From Setophaga petechia (lineage: Eukaryota > Chordata > Aves > Passeriformes > Parulidae), in assembly GCA_024362935.1 (NCBI GenBank), contig JANCRA010000009.1, positions 10,496,001-10,560,000 on the forward strand: a DNA stretch of 64,000 nt. Direction: 5' to 3'. The position numbers were made by a program, and so were the translations under genes. Below, in pieces: positions 22,795 through 35,262 of the stretch (position 1 is its first letter; the number at the start of each line of letters is the position of its first letter). The notes beneath the pieces were generated by a model. It was not told the DNA's origin. It saw only the letters and a list, made by a program, of their open reading frames with translations, and searched no databases.

Positions 22795-25700
22795 ATCCCT
22801 TTTCCCAGGGGTTTCCACACAGGATAGGAAGAGGGGTGCCAGTACCCTGACCATATTCATGCTGTGTGTATGCTGTGCCCCTCCAGAGCATCCAGCAGTA
22901 GGTGATTTACAGGACAAGTGGGTTATACCTGACATATGCAGGTGAGCAGCAGCATGAACACAGTAGCAGCAGACCCGTGGGAGTGCTGGTGGCATTGTCT
23001 TCCCTTCCACAGGAGGCAGCTCTCCAGCCTAAAATTTGGGCACATTTCTAAAGGGTGGAAACTGTAGTCAGGTTATTCTTCATGTCCTCCATGCACACAA
23101 CTTCAGCGAACCTTGTATGGATTTTTCTGTAGCTATGACTCAATAGAACCATACACTGAAGGTGTAGTTCCTCACCAGTGCTCCTGAGCACTGTTTCACA
23201 CTGGGACCCAGAAGTCTGCCTTGTCACTGCCATGACCTGGCTGGCAGCTAGTGAGGTCATGGCATCTTATCTTCCCTCCTCATCCCAGCACAGAATCCAG
23301 GAACAGAAAGCATTCTGCTCCAATAGCACTTTCCTGGATGACCCCCGGCACTGTGAACCTTCCCTTCAGCATCCTGTGGTTGCACAACTTGACCTTGAAA
23401 TATCTGCTGGGCTTAGTCAGGAGGATAACCCTGTCCCAAGCACCTCCAGCCTGCTTTCCCACAGCATGCTGAGAAATCACTTGCTTTCTACATTTCATAG
23501 CTGAAAACAAGAAGGCATAAACACTACTCTCAGAAATCCCTACTTATAATGGTAAGGATTCACATGCCTCAAGATAAGTTAGAGGTATTATATTATATAT
23601 CAAAATTGATCCTCTCCACTATTGCTGACATTCCTAAATATTAAAATACATTCTGTCACAACTGCTGCCTTTACTCATCGTGCCATGGCAAATGCATTCT
23701 CCTTACTTGTGGGTTTATGCACACAACCACTAAGCAAGAAGCAGTAAGCAGATATCTGCTGCTTAGTGCTCTCTGTCATAAAACTTTCCAAATTAACAGA
23801 GAAAAAATGCTGTTTCCACAGAACTAATAATAATAGGTCAAAAGAAAACATCCTCTGAGCAACTAAAATTTCTAAGGAAATCTTTCTTAATCTGTGGAAG
23901 TGGAGATTACTCATAGCACTGGAAGAACTATCAAAGGTTTCACTCCCACTAGTCATCAGTACTTAAAACTGACTTTCAGGTTCCAAAAATATTAATAATT
24001 TACCTAACATCTCCTTGGAAGTACATTTCCAAAAATGAGAAACTTATTTCCAGCATTTAGGGTACGGTAAATATTATGAATTCAGCATAGTTTTTCATTA
24101 GTACTCATTTGCCCTTATATCAGAAAAATTGTACTGTTGCTACAAGGACCTAATAAAGCACTTACACACACAGACAGCTTTGGTGGGAATAGTCATGTGC
24201 TTAAGACAAATGTATCCCTAAGTACTAATTACAGATAAGAGCACATCTTTTCAGGCCCATTTCCCTAGCTTGTTGAAATACAACATTACACAGCCATACA
24301 GGGCAGCAATATACCAGTTGCAGATACTTTAAAACAGAAAAAGCACCCCACCTATTCCATAGGATCAGTTTTATGAAGAAAAGTATCCAGTAGCTGCCCA
24401 CAGAGGAATAGGCCCTACAAAGAGGAAATATGAGAAATAAAATAAGCAGAGTAAAACTGAGACTTTCAAAAGAGTAATACAACTTGCATAACACAAGATG
24501 AAATCTCATACTGTTGGGAAAATTCATCAAGTAGTTCCCTCCATAGGTGTACAAATGGGAGAGGGACACAGTTGACTTCTGAGTAAAAAACCAAAAAACC
24601 TAATGAGGTGATAGAAAGCAGACAGGATACAAAAAGAGTGCTGGTCTGCAGCAGCCTCATTCACTGGGTATGAATGTCTTTGAGGTTTTGAATCACAGCT
24701 GTGGAAATAAGCTGCTGAATTTCCTCCCCTAACTCTCCCAGTAATTTTGTTATTTAAGTATAAATGCTCTGGAAGTCAGTATTAACAGCAAACTCCTGAC
24801 TGCCCTTTGTGAGTAGAGGATCCCAGTGGGAGAGAAACTGAGATTTATAGCTGTGTTTTCATGCAACTAAGGAGGCACAGAAATGAGCCAGGCAAACAGT
24901 GCTCAGCCTGGGCTTCTTTCTATAATCAGGAGCTGATCTACCTTATCTGAATTTTATACCAAAAGTGAGTCTACTGATCAAACATTTTTAACCTTGCTGA
25001 TTATAATGGATTAAGACTTTGTGTTGCAGTGCTCTGTCTGAATCAGAAAAAAAATATTTTCTATGAAAGGGAAGACAAAATTTGGATTAATCTTTATTCC
25101 TCAGACACAGTTCATTGTTTTAAGCACCTGTCATTTTTTTTGATCCTAAGGGGCACTGTTCTTACACCAGCTAGTCCACTATTATCTTGGTAAGAAAGTC
25201 ACTCAAGCTCTATAAAGTATGATTTTAAATAGGTTTTTTTATTAAAGTTAAGAAAGAAAGGAAGTGTACTATAGAGGTTTTCAACATTATCCACTTCTCT
25301 TCATCAATAAATACTCAGTGTAAGCACTTATGACTGCTTTGCTATGTGCTAAAAAGTGAGCACAAGCTTGTAAGTCAAATTGGGCAGAATGCATCATACA
25401 ATCTTTTCTTAACATCCACAAGTCCACATTCCCTTGGACTGCCTTGACTTTTCCCATGGCCACATCTTGAAAGACTCTTATCTTCAAAACTTAAGGAAGA
25501 AGATTTTTTCCTAGTCCATTTCTCCTCATCCATGTATGAAAAATTTCATATCATTTCAGCATCGCTTCTGGCTCCACGCCACTGTCCTACGGGAGAGGAG
25601 GAACAAGTAGTAGGGTGAAGTTCAAATGTAACTACCTCATGAACTATGAATGCAGAGAAGAGAGAGAAACATAAGGGCTCAAGAAGCTCAGCTGAACAAG

Positions 25701-27122
25701 TTTAGGTTGTGGTAGCTCAAGAAAATGCAGCCTCTTTCTGCCCACCTCAGCATCATGTCAAAAGATTTAGCAGGTGAAGATGGAAATAATCCCTGAATTC
25801 TCCCTTTTTCATTCAAAAATCTGGGGTTTAGCTGAAATCATAAAGCTTTATTGGCTTTGACATACTTTCAAGTGCGACTGGAGGTTGTACTGAGCACTCC
25901 ACAACATCAGAAAGTTGTCCTGGGAATAAAATAGGACAATTTAAAAATTTTTTCACTAATTTCTTCCTGGTTTTATAGCCATCTATCCCAGCAGATGTTA
26001 AGTGACTTTAGTTGAAGGGTCAGGAAGATGATTACAAAACCTGAAAGCCTTTCTTTAGAGTCTCTGTCTCCTTCCCCTTTTGATGATGAGCACATGATCC
26101 AAAGAAACACTTTTTTTCTCTCTCTGTTTTTGGTAACCTTTATTTCCATCAGTTGAGGGAAAGCTTTGAGGACTTTTTAGACCCACTTTGTAGCCAACAG
26201 GATATAATCACAATTTTATTTCTGGGTAGAGCTATTTTAGAGTATTAATCTTCTGAACACTTCCAGAGGTGTGTAACAGACAGTTTACACACATCAGGAC
26301 ACAACAGCACAGGGCAGATCTATCCTAGCTTTCTAAGAAAGAGGCTTATTTCTCTATAATTTATCATAATATGTTGCCTGAATGCTGGCAAGCCACAAGA
26401 CAAGCTGTGACATATGGCAGTCCTTTGTGTTGTAATATTTGAACATTATTAAAGGCATGAAAAGGAGGGCAAGAAGGAAACTCCTAAAGGATGGTGTGTT
26501 TGGTTCTCCTTTTGAAAACATCCTCTGGCAGCAACACAAGAAAAGGCTGCGCCTGGATCACCACCTTCAGACCCTGACTCATTCATCATAGCTGAAAAAG
26601 TCAAAAGGAGGTCAGGAGGAACGAAGAGTCAAGCTTCATCAGAGTCAGTTCCAGAAAGAATTCACATACTCTATTGCTAGTAAATACTTGAAACAGTCAA
26701 AAACCCTAAATTGGGCTATGGAAAAAATCTGTTTCTGGTCACACAACCAGAAACATGTTGTGTTTGCTGTTTTCCTGTGTATCTGGGGAAACTGTACCTG
26801 TAAGGTGGCCCAGCTAAAGCCAGTTGTCCTGCACTGCTGTGGCACTTGGATGTTGCTGTGTAATGGGGTCAGAGAGACAGTCAGAAGGCAGACCTGACTT
26901 TTTCCAGCCTCTACCAGGCTCCCTGGGATTTAGAAATGGCCTATGGTTCTAGAGGTAAAACTAAAAAAATTAATTCTCTCACAAAAAATTAATACTGAAC
27001 ACATATCACTGCCCAGTCTGGACACTTGCCAGTCAATATTATTATCTGCAAATAATAACTGGGAAAGGAAAGTCTCTACCTGAAAACCAGGCAGCAAATT
27101 GGAGATGCTTACCTAAGGGAGA
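22795..27122. other. Unique DNA, no gene seen
   Basis: No repeat family is recognised in these 4.3 kb. GC-richer patches at 22800-23000 and 23180-23480 hold overlapping open frames on both strands (up to 108 codons), none with identifiable motifs. Confidence 0.45.
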
Positions 27123-27510
27123 CATAGAACCACAGAATCACAGGATCACAGAATGGATCACGTTGGAAGAGACCACAGTGGGGCATCTGGTCCAACCTCC
27201 CTGCTCAAGCAGGGCCATCCTAGAGCACATGTCACAGGATTGTGTTCAGACAGTTCTTGAATATCTCCAGTGAGGGAGACTCCGCACTGTCTCTGGACAA
27301 TCTTTTGCAGTGCATGGTCACATACACAGTATAGAAGTTCTTCCTCATGTTCAGGTGAAATTTCCTGTGAATCAGTTTCTGCCTGTTGCCTCTTGTCCTG
27401 TTGCTTGGCACCACCAAGAAGAGCCTGGCTCCATCCTCTTGATACCTTCACTTCAGATACTTATGGACATTGATGAGGACCCCTCTCAATCTCCTCCATG
27501 GAAGGTGTTT
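27123..27510 (-). mobile_element. CR1 3' end fragment (reverse orientation)
   Basis: The plus strand begins with the complement of the CR1 terminal octamers (CACAGAATCACAGGATCACAGAAT, 27131-27154). It then shows GTTGGAAGAGACC, TCCAACCTCCCTGCTCAAGCAGG, the CACTGTCTCTGGACAATC and AAGTTCTTCCTCATGTTCAGGTG regions, and CCCTCTCAATCTCCTCCATG. About 390 bp of the 3' end of a minus-strand CR1 is present. The overlapping short open frames are not genes. Confidence 0.93.
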
Positions 27511-27823
27511 TATGGTGGATTATTTTATGGGTACGTGACAAAAAACCCAGTATGCTAAAAGGAAAGAGACTTGAGATGGAAAAATACATGGAGCTCAGAA
27601 TTAAAGTTCAGAGAAAAAACAGCAAAGTAAAAAAAAGCCCTGCATGCTGTGACAAATAGCAGAAACCAGACTCTATGAAAACAGAAGGAATAATAACAAC
27701 TGATTACACTGCTTGCAAGAACTTGACAATGCCATCATGATGACAGTAACATGGGAAAAGATGATAGTAGAAACACAAGGAAAAAGTGGAAAATCTTTGT
27801 TTCTTAGTCTAAAAAAAAGTCAC
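27511..27823. other. Unique DNA, nothing recognised
   Basis: A-rich spacer between the CR1 fragment and the microsatellite. Confidence 0.5.
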
Positions 27824-28008
27824 TGATATATGGATAGATATAGAGAGATATAGGTATAGATATAGATGATATAGATAGATAAAGATATAGATAGATATAT
27901 CTATCTATATAGATATAGATGATATAGATAGATATAGATATATAGATATAGATTAGATATAGATATAGATGATATAGATATAGATATAGATGATATAGAT
28001 GTAGATAC
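27824..28008. repeat. Compound GATA/GATATA microsatellite
   Basis: About 185 bp built from GATATA, TAGATA and GATAGATA units with interruptions. Within it, 27885-27910 is a perfect 26-bp palindrome where the GATA units switch to TATC, so the repeat changes strand once. The minus-strand translations with I/Y/S periodicity are by-products. Confidence 0.93.
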
Positions 28009-31000
28009 AGCATAGAATAGTACCAGGTAATGACAAGAGGAAAAGTAAGCACTAAAGGAAGGGTTAAATAAGATAATTTTTCCAGAAATCGCAGCCAAGC
28101 AAATGACACCATAGGGCTAGTATTCACCTGTGATCACTGTAGGAAATAAATTTATAAACTCTATCAGATAGTATATAGACCATGAATATATGTGTGTATA
28201 TAAAGACTTTTTTTTTCAAAATGTTTTCATTTTGAAAAACTGAAGCAATAAATGTTTTAATACTTGATTTGTTTTTTCATTATAGGCAATTTTTTCATGT
28301 CTAATAAATCAAAGAGGAGATAGGAGGTATCCACAAAAATACAGTGATCTTTTTGTGCAGAATACCCTTTGATGTATACTCTTTCTTTAGACTGTATCTG
28401 AGCAGTCAAAAAGTTTCCCTGGAAAATATAATCAATATTCCAGAGAAGATAGGAAAGTATCTGTAAACTATGAGAGATATAAAAAAGTGTGACTAAGAGT
28501 GTCTGTGCTGCTTTCATAGGACACGTGCCACTCTGATCTCACATCATGTTAAAGAAATTAAAATCTATAGGAACAAATGTACCATGAGTAATGTTGGGCT
28601 CATTGCCCACATTCTGTGGATTGAAAACCATTGCTTGAGAGCAGCATTGCTCAGATGACATCTGAAGTGGCGTATAAGATATGAGAGTAGTGTGACTGCT
28701 CTGCAAAATAAATGCATCAAAAGAATACATATTCTCACCAAAAAAAAGTATAAAGTGGAAACTCATATGTCTAATAAATTATCACTAAAAATACATTTTT
28801 TGTCATCTGATTGTGAATTAAAGGCAGTATATTGTAAAAGACACTTGGCAGAATTCTTTTAAGAAAGGTTAGGCTGCTTTTCATTAGAAAAAATGTCAAT
28901 TGACACATCTCTATAGTATTTGAACGCAGTGAAGTAGTGAAAAACAGGGCAGTGTGAGGAATGCTTCAGATTTAAAATAAAATTTGTGTTGTCTTGAGAT
29001 TCTTATAAAGGAATAGGAACAGTATCATTCTGCCTGAGTGCTTGACTGAAAAGGGAACTTGAAAGGACCCTAAAACTTGGAAAGAAAACTAATTTGAATA
29101 TAAAAACTGTTGAAAGATCACAATAAGGAGCCAAGATAGGGCATGCCCTGTGCCAGAGAGCTGCACACTTAATGATTTAGGAGGGGTTAAAATAGTTGTC
29201 CTCAGTGTTCTGTAATTATAAAATTGTAATAAAATTGGAGGCTAATTTAACCACTACACATGATGATATTTACACTTTCCATCTTCTACCTGGATTTCAA
29301 GGAAACAGCAAAGACAGAGCTACTACTTCCCCACGTAAGAAGGCCTATGCTAACTGGGTCTTGGATGTGATCAGTAAATTATAGTATAATCAGTAAATGA
29401 TAGGAAGTAATAAATTTTCATCTCAAACATTACTAGGGCAATATTAAAGCCAGTAGTCAGTCTAAGGACACATTAATTGGGATGACAAGTTTTCTCTAGC
29501 TACTTCTTTACCCTCTTCCCATTTCCCAGATTATTACAGGGCATTTATTCTTTTTCCATAAGCAGCAAAGGATGGAACATGCATGTGCCATTAGCTGTAA
29601 GACTTGGAAATGAAACATTTGGAAGTGCTAAATAAGCCCTTGAGTTCTCTAGCTGTGCCCCTAACCCTAGAACCAGTGCTCTAAGAGGGGAGAAACAGAT
29701 GCTTCTCTTCCTGTTCTCCCTCCAGCTCTCCATGTGGTGATAAGAAACTTGGATATATTCCCCACTGAGAGTTGCAAGGTCATCCAAGAGATGAGTGTGG
29801 GTGTGAACTGTGCTCTGTTCTCCTGTGCTCGGTGTCCAGCAATGACGTGTGCTGTTTGTGCTCTAACTGGAAGGATGCTACAGAGAAGCTGTATCTAGAT
29901 CTAGATCTGATTTCAGCCTAAGGAAGCTGCAGAGAGCACACTTTAATTACAGGTCTGACATGGTTCAGTGGACAGCAGGAATATTCTTCAACATAATGGA
30001 TGTGAGCATACATGACAGAGAAAGAAACTAAACCAAACAAACCAAATCAAAAAAAAAAAAAAAAAAAAAACCACCCTTGAAGTGCAGACTGGATAGACCT
30101 TTCACTACCAAATATTTTATAATCTGACTTCATTTAATAAAATCTGTAATGTAAAAAGGAAAAGTCAATTAAAAGCAAAGTCAAGTCTCCTCAAAAACAA
30201 CCAAAATTCACTTATGGCTGTATCTTCATCTATTTTCACCAAATTTCAGAGCAACTAATGAAAAATGACTATTCATGATAGAAGGTCTGAGCAATGAATG
30301 TATCTCACAGTCTGGCAGGTCCTCAGCTCTCTGAAGACATGATGTACCTAGTTAATGCAACGTACTGTTCATTGGAAACTGAACACACTTCAAAAATTGA
30401 AACCAGATGTCATAACCAAGAAGCAAGACAGACCCTGTACTGCTCTGAATGTAAATACCTATGAGCCCATATTGTGTTCACATCAGAACTTTCAATGACA
30501 GCTGCATTTGCAGTATGAATGTCCATAATGCATCCATAATCATAGACAGAGTCAAAAACAAGGGAGGATTATGTTTTAGCTAGTCTTTAGTAAAGCATGA
30601 AAAGAACTTTTATCCCTTCTAAACAACTTTTTTTTAATAGGAGTAGGATTAAATACTAACATCTTCCTTTTTTCCTTCCTACACTGTAATTCATCCAGAG
30701 TGAAACAGAACTGAGCACCAAACCTCAAAGGACATGGAAATTATTTCCTTTAGAATACAATGTATCTCAGAGATTCAAAACATTGCTCTTTGAACTTTCA
30801 AAAAAGATTTCTTAAGCCAGTTCTTGGAAACTGATAAACCACTGAACCCCAGAGCCTACATCTGCCGTCTGCACAAATTAGGAATTACTCAATCACTGAA
30901 ACTGAGATCATCAGAGCAGCAGAAGTGAAAGAGGGCCTGTCTTGTCCATTCTCCTTCTCTTCTTCTCCTAAACCAAACTTATATTGAGCACAAGGCCATA

Positions 31001-33840
31001 CATATAAAGCCAAACATACTTCTACATAATGACCCTTCAAGGACAAATTATGAGTTTCCAATGAAATGCATTTTTACTTGTTTATTTTTTCAGTCTATGA
31101 GCATGATTATTTTGTCATTTTTGGTATGGCTTACTCATAATTCTGTGTTTGCCTAATAGTATGCAAGTTTGATAAACAGCATGCTAAACACGGCCAGATG
31201 TTTTCAGAGACAGCCCATTTTTGAAAAATTGCAGGGGATAAAGGTGGCAGAACGGCACTTCTTCCTGTGGTGGGCGAAAAGAGATGGTAGTAGTTTGGAC
31301 AAGAGCCAAAATCTAAAAGCAGGAGGGACATTCCAGGAAACAGCAGGGAAAGATGATAACTATGAGAGCCCTCTATTCTCAATTAATTTTGAAATACCCA
31401 AAAAAACCTTGTGGCACTAGAGAAAATGGAGGAGATCTTTCCCTGACATTTTCATGGCTGATCAGGTGATCTGTGCCAGGGGAAGTCACACAATCAGTTT
31501 CAACTTACCAGCTCTTCCAGAAATCCATTGATGTACACACAATCATGGGGCACAAATCACAGCTGAGTGTGTGGCCAAACTTAGAGAGCTCCCCTTCCTG
31601 CTGTTGGTCAGGCCAATCCACACATTACTTCACATTAGGCTTATCAAGTTATTATACTGGCTATTTCAGCTTTTCTCTTCAGCTACTTTCCTTTTTCTCC
31701 AAGATTTTCAGTACTTACAATAACTCCTGCATTTCTGTTTTGCTACATTAACTAATATTCCATGGCTTCATGCCACTATCCACTGCCTTCAGCTCTACAG
31801 AATTTAGGCAAAGCTGTCCATAGAAGGCAGCCAGAAGAATAAATCATAAACCACATTACATTTCCTATAGTGGAGTTAAATTATTTCACTGCTACCAGGA
31901 TTATTAGTATTATTATTTTAAACAAGAAAAGAAGCAAGGATGTACAAGTAAAGCCATTTAGTTTCTCTTAAAATTTTTGATATCTACATAAAACTCGTAA
32001 TTGGCAACTCACTCATTCACACCTTAAATTCAATCATCTACAAATCATTTCCTTTTTAAATGCCTTTGGCTGCTGTGTCCTTGAGAGCCATTCAAGCCAT
32101 TTTTATGACTTCTTGGTTTTTATATTGAGTTTGTCATGGCACACTAAAAAATGGGGGTTTTGTGTGATACACAGAAAGGACGTTCCTTTCTCTGTCTACA
32201 TCAACAGACTGCAGCAGTCCTATATTCAGCTTGTAACACAAACCCATCCCTATCCTAACTCCTTCTTCTATGCACCTGGTATGGCAGCTTGCTGAATAGC
32301 TGAGGTGCAGTAGTGGCATTCAGCAGTGAAGAAGATACTATTAAGGGTAAGAATTTGAGAGAATAATGTGATGGGAATTAATTTGGGAGGGTATTGTGGC
32401 AGGAATCAATGCTCACTGGAAGAGATGAAAATGTACAGAAAGAAAATTGCAGAGTTAGGTCTCCCGAGGTATGGAAAGAGAGGGCTATTGGAGAATAGAA
32501 AAGAAATATCCCACTACATACAGGGACCTGTCCATGTTTTCAAAGTATTGGAGCAAGTATTAATACTCCTATATAGTAATACTGAGAGAAGAAATAATAG
32601 ATTATATATTTCATGAAGACAAAATTTAAGTATTACAGCGATTTGAAATTAAGCGGTTTCAATTACGGTTTCATATGAATTCATAATGGTTTCCATTAGT
32701 AGAGCATGAGGAAGAAATGCACCATATTGCCAATCTACCCTTCAAACCCTGTCAGCAGAAAACCCACCCAGCCTTTAGCTTAAACTCAGCGAACTAAATT
32801 CACACTCATTCAACTGCCAGGAAAACCTATAATTTTTGATAGTATTGGTGTGCCTTTTTTTCCCCTCAGTTCACAGTGTTCCAGCATAATCGTATCCTTC
32901 AGTCAGTTGAACTTGTACAGACAGAAATCATGTAAAATTTATTCAAAGGCACTGGAAGTAGAAAAGCCTCTGGTTCACTTTTAAGTTCAACATAAATCCT
33001 TCACATTGTTTTTGGGTTAAAATGTGGTGAACATCATGCATTAAATACACAGATATTAAATACACACTAAATAAATAAGTGCCATAGATGAAGGTAACTT
33101 GCTTACTTTCTTTAGGCACGTACATTTGCTCACATTTGCAACAAGAATAACTTGAAAACTTTTGCCAAACATCCTCAAATGCATTCCTGCTTCTCCCCAG
33201 CAGCATATGGTAGACCCCATCCCCAGCTGGTCTAAATAAAGTGAGTTTCACTGAAGTAAATTAATTCTATAATAAATTAATGAGAGAAGTTCAAAATAGC
33301 ACATAGAATTTTGGAAGCACTTTCCCAGTTTTCCACAGTATTAATCTGCTAGGAGCTGTATCTGTCAATATAACCCGCTACTTCCATTTATTGTGTTACA
33401 CTTGAGAGCCTTTTTGTGACCTTACCTCAGGGACATTTTCACTTTCAGATACACCCTGCTGCAAACTATATTAGTCTTAATATAACATTTTTACAAACTC
33501 TTGAAAAACTTATTAATGGATCTTCTCCCATTCTGAAAAGTCCGTCAGACAAGAGTAATCATGTCCAGAATCTTGTAAATGAAGAAATTTCTGTTGAGTT
33601 CAGGAAACCTGAGTAGGCTCCATTGTGTGTACCAGCCTCTTTGCCAATCAACAAAGCTGAAGGGCCTGTGAAGATGACTGCTATCAGACAGAAGCAGAGC
33701 CATTTGAAATGATTTCTGAGGAATTTGAAGTATGCACTCTTCCTCAAAGAATGAGAGAAATATTTTGCATGGAAAAAAAAAAAAACAGAGAAAAGCCACT
33801 CCTCTGATGAAAAATAGAAATCACTATCTTGCTCAGCTGT
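28009..33840. other. Unique AT-rich DNA, no gene seen
   Basis: No recognisable transposon or coding region, apart from a 22-A run at 30049-30070. The open frames are under 95 codons and scattered on both strands. Confidence 0.45.
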
Positions 33841-33910
33841 TCTTGTGAGTTTTCCTGGTTAACACACTTTTCTTGTGACACTTTTTATGAGTTTTCTTGG
33901 TTAACACACA
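33841..33910. repeat. Imperfect short tandem duplication
   Basis: TCTTGTGA and GTTTTC(C/T)TGGTTAACACAC occur twice, at 33841-33870 and 33871-33910. The second copy carries about 10 extra bases between the two motifs. A short CA/CCA run follows. Confidence 0.8.
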
Positions 33911-34693
33911 CACCACCACCATGGAGCCCAAGAGGACAGGGCAGTTAACATGGAATACCTGAGAACATGAGCAATGCCCAATAGTTACTGAAAAGGAGTG
34001 TCAGCTTCCCAGCTACTTTCAAAAACTCTGGCTGGCTCAAAGCCTGCCACAGATTTGTGAACATTAAAGATTAAAAAAAACCCAGTCTTTCTCTTAGCCT
34101 AAAAACTCAGTGAAAATGAAAAAAAATCAAAGATATTCCCAAATCAAGAGACCAAGCATTATTTAAAGGAACTTGGTGCAACTCCCTGTATTTTTTTTCC
34201 CTTCCTCCTGCAGCTGTAACAGAAATCTATAATGCATGCTTTTGTAGACTGTGTGCCATTTCTCATGTAAGGCTAGTGCTTCTAAACTGCATGGCTGTAG
34301 AATGAGAATCTGGACCTTCATGTGAAACTGATCCCTTTCTGAGAGATAAGTTTTGAAAGAAGCCTCATGCAAACAAGTCTTCCATAAACATAAGAAGAAA
34401 AGCCACGAGTAGTGAAACAGAAAAGAAATACATTTTACAGAGGTCCCTTTTACATGACATACCATTACACAGTGTGAGTCATTGCTGTGTGATGCATTCA
34501 AGCATTGGCCAGCAATAAAAGTAGAATTAGACATTCATACAGATAATAAGAACATCCAAAGCTCTTTTTGAAAAGGTTAAAGATATATATTATTCTTACC
34601 TTAGCTCACAAACTAATGAAACAGCCAGGAGGAGGAAGATCTTTCTGAAAGGCAGGTTAGCTATCTGTCTGACCTTGCATATATCTTTCTCAG
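33911..34693. other. Unique DNA, nothing recognised
   Basis: No repeat or coding frame of note. It ends in a pyrimidine-rich CTTTCTCAG (34685-34693) that could act as a splice acceptor. Confidence 0.45.
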
Positions 34694-35262
34694 ATGTTGG
34701 CTCTGCTAGGACCGGATAGTGAACTGAATGAGCAACCTCTTTCCAGCTCAGAGATAAATACAGAGCTCCTGCTGTTATCTCTGGTGTTCTCAGGTATTTT
34801 CCAGAGGCCCCTTACACATGCATTACATACCGTTACTCACTGTACCACACCCGTCCCCGTGGCTCCTGAAGACCTCGTGCTTCCAAGGGTTTCTCTTGCT
34901 GTCAGCCGACCCTGGAGACTCCAGTGTGGGGTCCACAGCTCAGAGTTGCACCAGCTGCTATGAGTTCAGTCTGCAAGAGCTCAGCCCATTTCTCCTCTAA
35001 GATCTCAGAGGGGAGCACTCAGCAGAGCAGTGTCTGCAGCCCTGCTGAGACAGAACTGAACTGTGCAGCCACCCAGAAAAGCTTCTCAAGATCCAATGGA
35101 CACCAAAGCACACTGCAGAGCAGCAGTATGGCAGAACAATCATATGCAAAGGGCCATGTCCATCTTGAGGAAATAGACCCAAACCCAAGCCCATTTGCAA
35201 ACCACACGTGCAAACGATCCAACTCTTTACCCTACACTGAACACAAGACTCAGCTGTAAGCA
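34694..35262 (+). other. Protein-like open frames, unrecognised, one interrupted
   Basis: Two overlapping plus-strand frames stand out. One runs 34694-34963 (89 codons) directly after an acceptor-like CTTTCTCAG. The other is open from 34870 to TAA at 35260-35262 (130 codons). Its upstream extension (from about 34801) is broken only by TGA at 34867-34869, which may be a decayed arginine codon. The longer frame is rich in Ser, Gln, His and Asn, hydrophilic, with no membrane segment or domain I know, and ends in a Thr-Gln-Leu tripeptide that would fit a class I PDZ ligand if it were a real C-terminus. GC content is above background. It could be a terminal exon, a pseudogene or a chance frame. 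Confidence 0.2.

Noticed and set aside
27824..28120. Minus-strand frames of 107 and 65 codons rich in I, Y and S
   Set aside because: Translation of the GATA/GATATA microsatellite.
30049..30070. Second long A-run as a retroposed gene tail
   Set aside because: As above, the upstream sequence shows no coding remnant or AATAAA at the expected distance.
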